From NCBI GenBank assembly GCA_009838735.1, contig VXQZ01000020.1:6103-70102 (forward strand): a stretch of DNA of 64,000 bases, read 5' to 3'. The notes below the pieces were generated by a model. The model saw only the letters and a program-made list of their open reading frames with translations, searched no databases and was not told where the DNA came from. Each line of letters opens with the position of its first letter. The stretch's first letter is position 1. Below are positions 60,894-64,000 of the stretch, piece after piece. Position numbers and translations under genes: made by a program. The DNA is from Chloroflexota bacterium (lineage in GTDB: Bacteria; Chloroflexota; Dehalococcoidia; Bin125).

Positions 60894-61571
60894 ATGTATC
60901 GCTTCAATGAAGCGGGTCGGATCGTCTCGACGCTGGAACCGAATCCGGCGATCGGACCCTCATTCACGCTGATTCGTGGCCACTCCGAGCGCGTCTGGGC
61001 GGTCGGCGCAACGCTGGACCCCGCGGTTGCTGAAGAGTTGGACGCGCTGGCCGCACAGGAGCAGCCGCTGGACGATTGGCGAGAGCAGCCACGATTCACT
61101 AATCGCTATCGCGACATCCTCGGCGGCGAGCTCGTCTCCGGGCCGGCTCTGGAGTTCCCCGATCAAATCGAGGCGCCGGAGGGCGTCTCGCTGAGCGACG
61201 ATGCCACACTGCTGGAACGACACTTCCGGGGCTGGACTCCAGAGGAGATGCCAGGCCGCACTCCCATCGCCGCAATCCTTGAAGACGGCCACGCCGTGAG
61301 CGTCTGCGCCTGCGCCCGCCGCACCGACGAAGCAGCGGAGGCCAGCCTGGAAACGGCCGAGCTGTTTCGCGGACACGGACTGGCTTCACAAGTCACCGCC
61401 GCCTGGGCCGTCGCAGTCCGCGCCTCTGGTCGGATTCCGCTGTACAGCACGTCGTGGCGGAACACGGCCTCGCTTGCAGTGGCTCGAAAGCTGGGTCTGT
61501 CGACCTACGCCGCGTCCTGGACGCTGTACGCACAGTCGTACGAAGACCGTTCTCTACCGACTAATCCCTGA
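60894..61571 (+). CDS. GNAT family acetyltransferase-like protein
   Basis: 225 residues from ATG 60894; GTG 60846 would overlap the end of the HpaB-type gene. The C-terminal half has AVSVCACARRTDEAAEASLETAELFRGHGLASQVTAAW and LYSTSWRNTASLAVARKLGL, with the acetyl-CoA-binding Arg/Gln-x-x-Gly-x-Gly/Ala region represented as RGHGLAS. The N-terminal half (about 100 residues) is variable, as in the FR47-like group. Substrate unknown. Location between aromatic oxygenase and SDR genes does not decide function. Confidence 0.7.
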   Translation: MYRFNEAGRIVSTLEPNPAIGPSFTLIRGHSERVWAVGATLDPAVAEELDALAAQEQPLDDWREQPRFTNRYRDILGGELVSGPALEFPDQIEAPEGVSLSDDATLLERHFRGWTPEEMPGRTPIAAILEDGHAVSVCACARRTDEAAEASLETAELFRGHGLASQVTAAWAVAVRASGRIPLYSTSWRNTASLAVARKLGLSTYAASWTLYAQSYEDRSLPTNP

Positions 61572-61647
61572 GCAGCCGACGTTTGACCCTGCCCACCGCC
61601 CACGCCTAGCCTCCTCCCGTATCTCGCGTTCAGGAAGAGGGGATGAC

Positions 61648-62562
61648 ATGGGACACCTCGATGGCAAGGTGGCGTTGGTCACCGGCGGCGCTGGCGGCAT
61701 GGGATCGCAAATCTGCAAGGTCTTCGCCGAGCAGGGTGCGGCCGTCGTCGCCTGCGACACCGGCTTCGACGTCGAAGGCCGCGCCGGCATGGACCCGTCC
61801 AAAGTCCAGGCAGTGGTCGACGAGATCATCGCTAACGGCGGACAGGCCGTTGCCGTCGCCGGCGACATCGCCGACATGGACACCGCCGAACGCGCCGTCC
61901 AGACCGCAATCGACAGCTTCGGCGACCTCGACATCCTCGTCTGCGCTCACGGCATTCTGCGCGAGCGCATGGTCTTCAACATGACCGAGGAGGAGTGGGA
62001 CGAGCTGGTCAGGATTCACCTCAAAGGCTGTTTCGCCCCGACCAAGTTCGCCGCCATCCACTGGCGCGCGAACCGCGACAAGGGCAACCGGCGAATCATC
62101 TACTTCACCTCCTCCGCCGGCGTCCGAGGCGAGGCTGGCCAGCCCAACTATTCCGCGGCGCACGCCGGAAAGATCGGGCTCTCCCTGTCCAACGCCGAAG
62201 CGCTCGAACGCTACGGCGTGACCTCGAACTGCATTTCGCCCGCCGCCTCTACCCGAATGACCGACCGAGGCCGCGAGGTCGACCAGAGTTCCGACGCGCC
62301 CAGTCTCAGCGCCGCCGGCACGATGATGGACCCGAGCAACGTCACCCCCGTTGTCACCTATCTCGCCTCCGATGCCTCAGCCGACATCTCCGGCCGAGTT
62401 GTCGGCACAACCGGTGGGCGCCTGACGATCTGGAAGGAACCCGAGTGGGAGCAGACGATCTGGAATGTCGAACCGTACTGGGACATCGACACGCTGTTCG
62501 ACCTGATCCCGCTCACATTCGAGCTGCAGGGCGTCGGCCCGCCGCCGCGACAGTTCCCGTAG
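61648..62562 (+). CDS. Short-chain dehydrogenase/reductase, YxxxH variant
   Basis: 304 residues from ATG 61648, with AGGAAGAGGGG upstream. The Rossmann site TGGAGGMGS is at residues 12-20 and the segment NMTEEEWDELVRIHLKGCF is SDR-like. Ser155/Ser156 and Tyr168 stand where the catalytic Ser and Tyr are expected, but the Lys of YxxxK is His172 (NYSAAHAGK); Lys175 is three residues further. CAHG (99-102) replaces the NNAG motif. A ~45-residue C-terminal extension with WNVEPYWDIDTLFDLIP lies beyond the usual end. Paralogous to the next gene. Oxidoreduction of a hydroxyacyl compound is possible. Confidence 0.85.
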   Translation: MGHLDGKVALVTGGAGGMGSQICKVFAEQGAAVVACDTGFDVEGRAGMDPSKVQAVVDEIIANGGQAVAVAGDIADMDTAERAVQTAIDSFGDLDILVCAHGILRERMVFNMTEEEWDELVRIHLKGCFAPTKFAAIHWRANRDKGNRRIIYFTSSAGVRGEAGQPNYSAAHAGKIGLSLSNAEALERYGVTSNCISPAASTRMTDRGREVDQSSDAPSLSAAGTMMDPSNVTPVVTYLASDASADISGRVVGTTGGRLTIWKEPEWEQTIWNVEPYWDIDTLFDLIPLTFELQGVGPPPRQFP

Positions 62563-62573
62563 CCGAAAGCCAG

Positions 62574-62623
62574 ACCTCCCCCTGTGGGGGAGGTGTCACG
62601 GAGTGACGGAGGGGGGTTCCCCC
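62574..62623. repeat. GC-rich dispersed-type repeat with three hairpins
   Basis: ACCTCCCCC-TGT-GGGGGAGGT (62574-62594) is a perfect 9-bp hairpin. GTCAC-GGA-GTGAC (62595-62607) is a 5-bp hairpin. GGGGG-TT-CCCCC (62612-62623) is a third. The block fills most of the gap between the two SDR genes and has the layout of intergenic repeats seen in many GC-rich genomes. It could stabilise or terminate the first SDR transcript. Confidence 0.7.
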
Positions 62624-62645
62624 GTGGCTCCTAAGGAAGATCACC

Positions 62646-63623
62646 ATGACCACACCAGACTCCGACAACACGCCCCCATTCGTCGGCAGGAGCAATCAGA
62701 CTGTGGAACACCTCGAGGGACGAATCTGCATCATCACCGGCGGCGCCGGCGGCATCGGTTCCAATCTCTGCCGCGTCTTTGGCGAGCAGGGCGCCAAAGT
62801 CGTCGTCGCCGACACCGGCTTCGACGTCGAAGGACGCTTCGGCATGGACGCCTCCAAAGTCGAAGCGATCGTTGACGAAATCCGCGATGCCGGCGGCGAA
62901 GCCGTCCCCTTTGTCGGCGATGTCGCCGACATGGATACCGCCGAGCGCATGGTCCAGACCGCGATTGATGAGTTTGGCGGCCTCGACGTGCTGGTCTGCG
63001 CCCACGGCATTCTGCGTGAGCGCATGATCTTCAACATGACCGAAGACGAATGGGACGGTCTCGTGCGCGCCCATCTCAAGGGCTGCTTCGCCCCGACCAA
63101 ATTCGCATCGATCTACTGGCGCGCCAATCGCGAGGGTCAGAGCAGGCGGATCATCTACTTCACGTCCGACGCCGGGATCCGCGGTTCAGCCGGGCAGCCC
63201 AACTACTCGGCCGCGCATGCGGCCAAACTCGGTCTGATGCGCTCCAACGTCGGCGCGCTCGGTCGCTACGGTGTGACCACAAACTGCATCGCCCCCGGCG
63301 CCTCCACGCGCATGACCGACCGCGGACTCGGCGTGGACTCGTCAGAACCTGCGCCATCCGAATCTGCAGCCGGCACCGCGCGCGACCCCAAGAATGTCGC
63401 ACCGATCGTCGCCTGGCTCGCCTCCGACCAGTCCGACGCGGCCAACGGCCGCATCTTCGGCGCCAGCGGCCACCGCATCTCTCTGTTCTCCGAGCCGGTG
63501 CTCGAGCGCTATCTCCATTTCGACGACAACAAGATCGAGATCGACACCCTCTTCGACCTCTGGCCGCACACACTCGGCGCTGGAGGATTCCCGCGAAACA
63601 GCATTCGGCCCGGTCTGGTCTGA
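62646..63623 (+). CDS. Short-chain dehydrogenase/reductase, YxxxH variant (paralog)
   Basis: 325 residues with a 23-residue N-terminal extension relative to the first SDR. TGGAGGIGS (31-39), VADMDTAERMVQTAIDEF, CAHG (118-121), Ser174 and Tyr187 with His191 in place of Lys (NYSAAHAAK) reproduce the pattern of its neighbour; the second Ser of the pair is Asp175. The C-terminal extension has EIDTLFDLWPHTLG. The two proteins share most of their length, so one arose from the other or both from a common gene. They may form a heterodimer. Confidence 0.85.
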   Translation: MTTPDSDNTPPFVGRSNQTVEHLEGRICIITGGAGGIGSNLCRVFGEQGAKVVVADTGFDVEGRFGMDASKVEAIVDEIRDAGGEAVPFVGDVADMDTAERMVQTAIDEFGGLDVLVCAHGILRERMIFNMTEDEWDGLVRAHLKGCFAPTKFASIYWRANREGQSRRIIYFTSDAGIRGSAGQPNYSAAHAAKLGLMRSNVGALGRYGVTTNCIAPGASTRMTDRGLGVDSSEPAPSESAAGTARDPKNVAPIVAWLASDQSDAANGRIFGASGHRISLFSEPVLERYLHFDDNKIEIDTLFDLWPHTLGAGGFPRNSIRPGLV

Positions 63624-63637
63624 TTTCGCGCTGTTAT

Positions 63638-63651
63638 TGCAATCGGTTGCA
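63638..63651 (+). promoter_or_regulatory. Zur-box-like palindrome before a metal-binding lipoprotein gene
   Basis: TGCAATCGGTTGCA has perfect outer arms (TGCAA and TTGCA) around a four-base centre. It lies 53 bases upstream of the GTG 63704 start of the ZnuA-like gene. TTGCAT (63647-63652) and TAGTCT (63670-63675), 17 bases apart, could be the promoter, which the palindrome would overlap. The regulator identity is inferred from the metal-transport target; no consensus from this organism is known. Confidence 0.4.
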
Positions 63652-63703
63652 TTAGCAGCGCGTCACCCATAGTCTGACTTCGCACTGCTGGAAGTCAAGC
63701 GCT

Positions 63704-64000
63704 GTGACCAGATTTCATTTCGTTCTCTCGTTGTCCCTCGCGGCGATGGCGCTGTCGCTACTCGGCGCTGCTTGCGGCAGCGATACGCAAGATGAGCGGC
63801 TGTTGGTCGTCACAACGGTTGCGCCGCTGCGCAACATCATTGAAGAGGTTGGCGGCGATCGCATTGCAGTGATCGCACTGGTCCCGGAGGGAACCAACAG
63901 CCACACCTTCGATCCACCTCCGTCGGCCGTTGGCGAGATCGAGAGCGCCGACCTGATCATCATCAACGGCCTCAATCTTGAATTGCCGACGCTGGAACTG
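63704..64000 (+). CDS. ZnuA-like metal ABC transporter substrate-binding lipoprotein (3' truncated by window end)
   Basis: 99 codons of an incomplete gene from GTG 63704. A lipoprotein signal ends in LLGAAC. VVTTVAPLRNIIEEVGGDRI and LVPEGTNSHTFDPPPSAVGEI, with the first metal-binding His and the conserved HTFDP, are typical of the ZnuA/TroA (SBP_bac_9) family. ADLIIINGLNLE continues the fold. It probably binds Zn2+ or Mn2+ for an ABC importer whose permease and ATPase should follow beyond the window. No His-rich loop is yet visible. Confidence 0.85.
   Translation, partial: MTRFHFVLSLSLAAMALSLLGAACGSDTQDERLLVVTTVAPLRNIIEEVGGDRIAVIALVPEGTNSHTFDPPPSAVGEIESADLIIINGLNLELPTLEL

Overview
The window is a GC-rich, gene-dense bacterial segment. 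It carries 66 supportable protein genes, no rRNA or tRNA that I can recognise, no CRISPR array, and no transposase or phage structural gene. The gene set suggests a free-living aerobic heterotroph of the Chloroflexota or an allied lineage. The pointers are a SufR-controlled SUF operon with an embedded Rieske ferredoxin, a caa3-type oxidase cluster of the A2 (YSHP) class with ctaG/ctaA/ctaB, and many acyl-CoA, LLM-oxidoreductase and SDR genes. No rRNA marker is present, so this placement is inference. The first ~105 bases are homopolymer-rich and look like a damaged contig end.

Layout. 1-2.8 kb: the C-terminal half of a DegV-type protein, an acetoacetate-decarboxylase-fold protein without the catalytic lysine, and an MFS carrier. 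2.8-9.6 kb (minus): sufR-sufC-sufB-sufD-Rieske-sufS-sufU-sufT, one tightly packed iron-sulfur assembly operon. 9.7-14.9 kb: an orphan HmuV-like ATPase, an RNase Z-like hydrolase, a small Cys-rich protein, an AI-2E-family permease, a Na/Ca-exchanger-like antiporter and a crotonase. 14.9-16.2 kb: a gene-poor patch with 10-bp periodic sequence and a diverged EEP nuclease; the crotonase and this patch lie between two inverted copies of a dispersed repeat. 16.2-20.5 kb: three tandem paralogous MFS transporters. 20.5-23.7 kb: rsmG, a GreA-domain fusion protein and citrate synthase.

23.8-33.3 kb is the respiratory block: an unusual two-part membrane protein, coxB fused to cytochrome c, coxA, coxC, ctaG, a gene-poor island, ctaA, ctaB (heme A synthesis) and a thioredoxin-like lipoprotein on the other strand. 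33.3-41.9 kb: an ABC-2 exporter pair, glutamine-dependent NAD synthetase, an unknown protein, a six-LysM M23 endopeptidase, a crotonase and a membrane LysM protein. 41.9-54.8 kb is mostly catabolic and housekeeping: SnoaL-like protein, family III CoA-transferase, TldD/TldE, three consecutive hot-dog dehydratase-type genes, DinB-like protein, MBL hydrolase, PAC2 protein, LLM oxidoreductase, HhH-GPD protein, glutamate-type dehydrogenase and acyl-CoA dehydrogenase. 54.8-58.8 kb: cupin / degenerate ECF sigma / RskA-like anti-sigma operon, M23 peptidase and an APH-like pseudokinase. 58.8-63.6 kb: VOC protein, HpaB-type flavin monooxygenase, GNAT protein and two SDR paralogs whose YxxxK lysine is replaced by histidine. 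The window ends inside a ZnuA-like lipoprotein preceded by a Zur-box-like palindrome.

The candidates most worth following are the cox-associated two-part membrane protein (23835-24980) with the enlarged CoxB beside it, the GreA fusion (21381-22412), the YxxxH SDR pair, the APH-like pseudokinase, and the 10-bp periodic sequence found at three gene boundaries.
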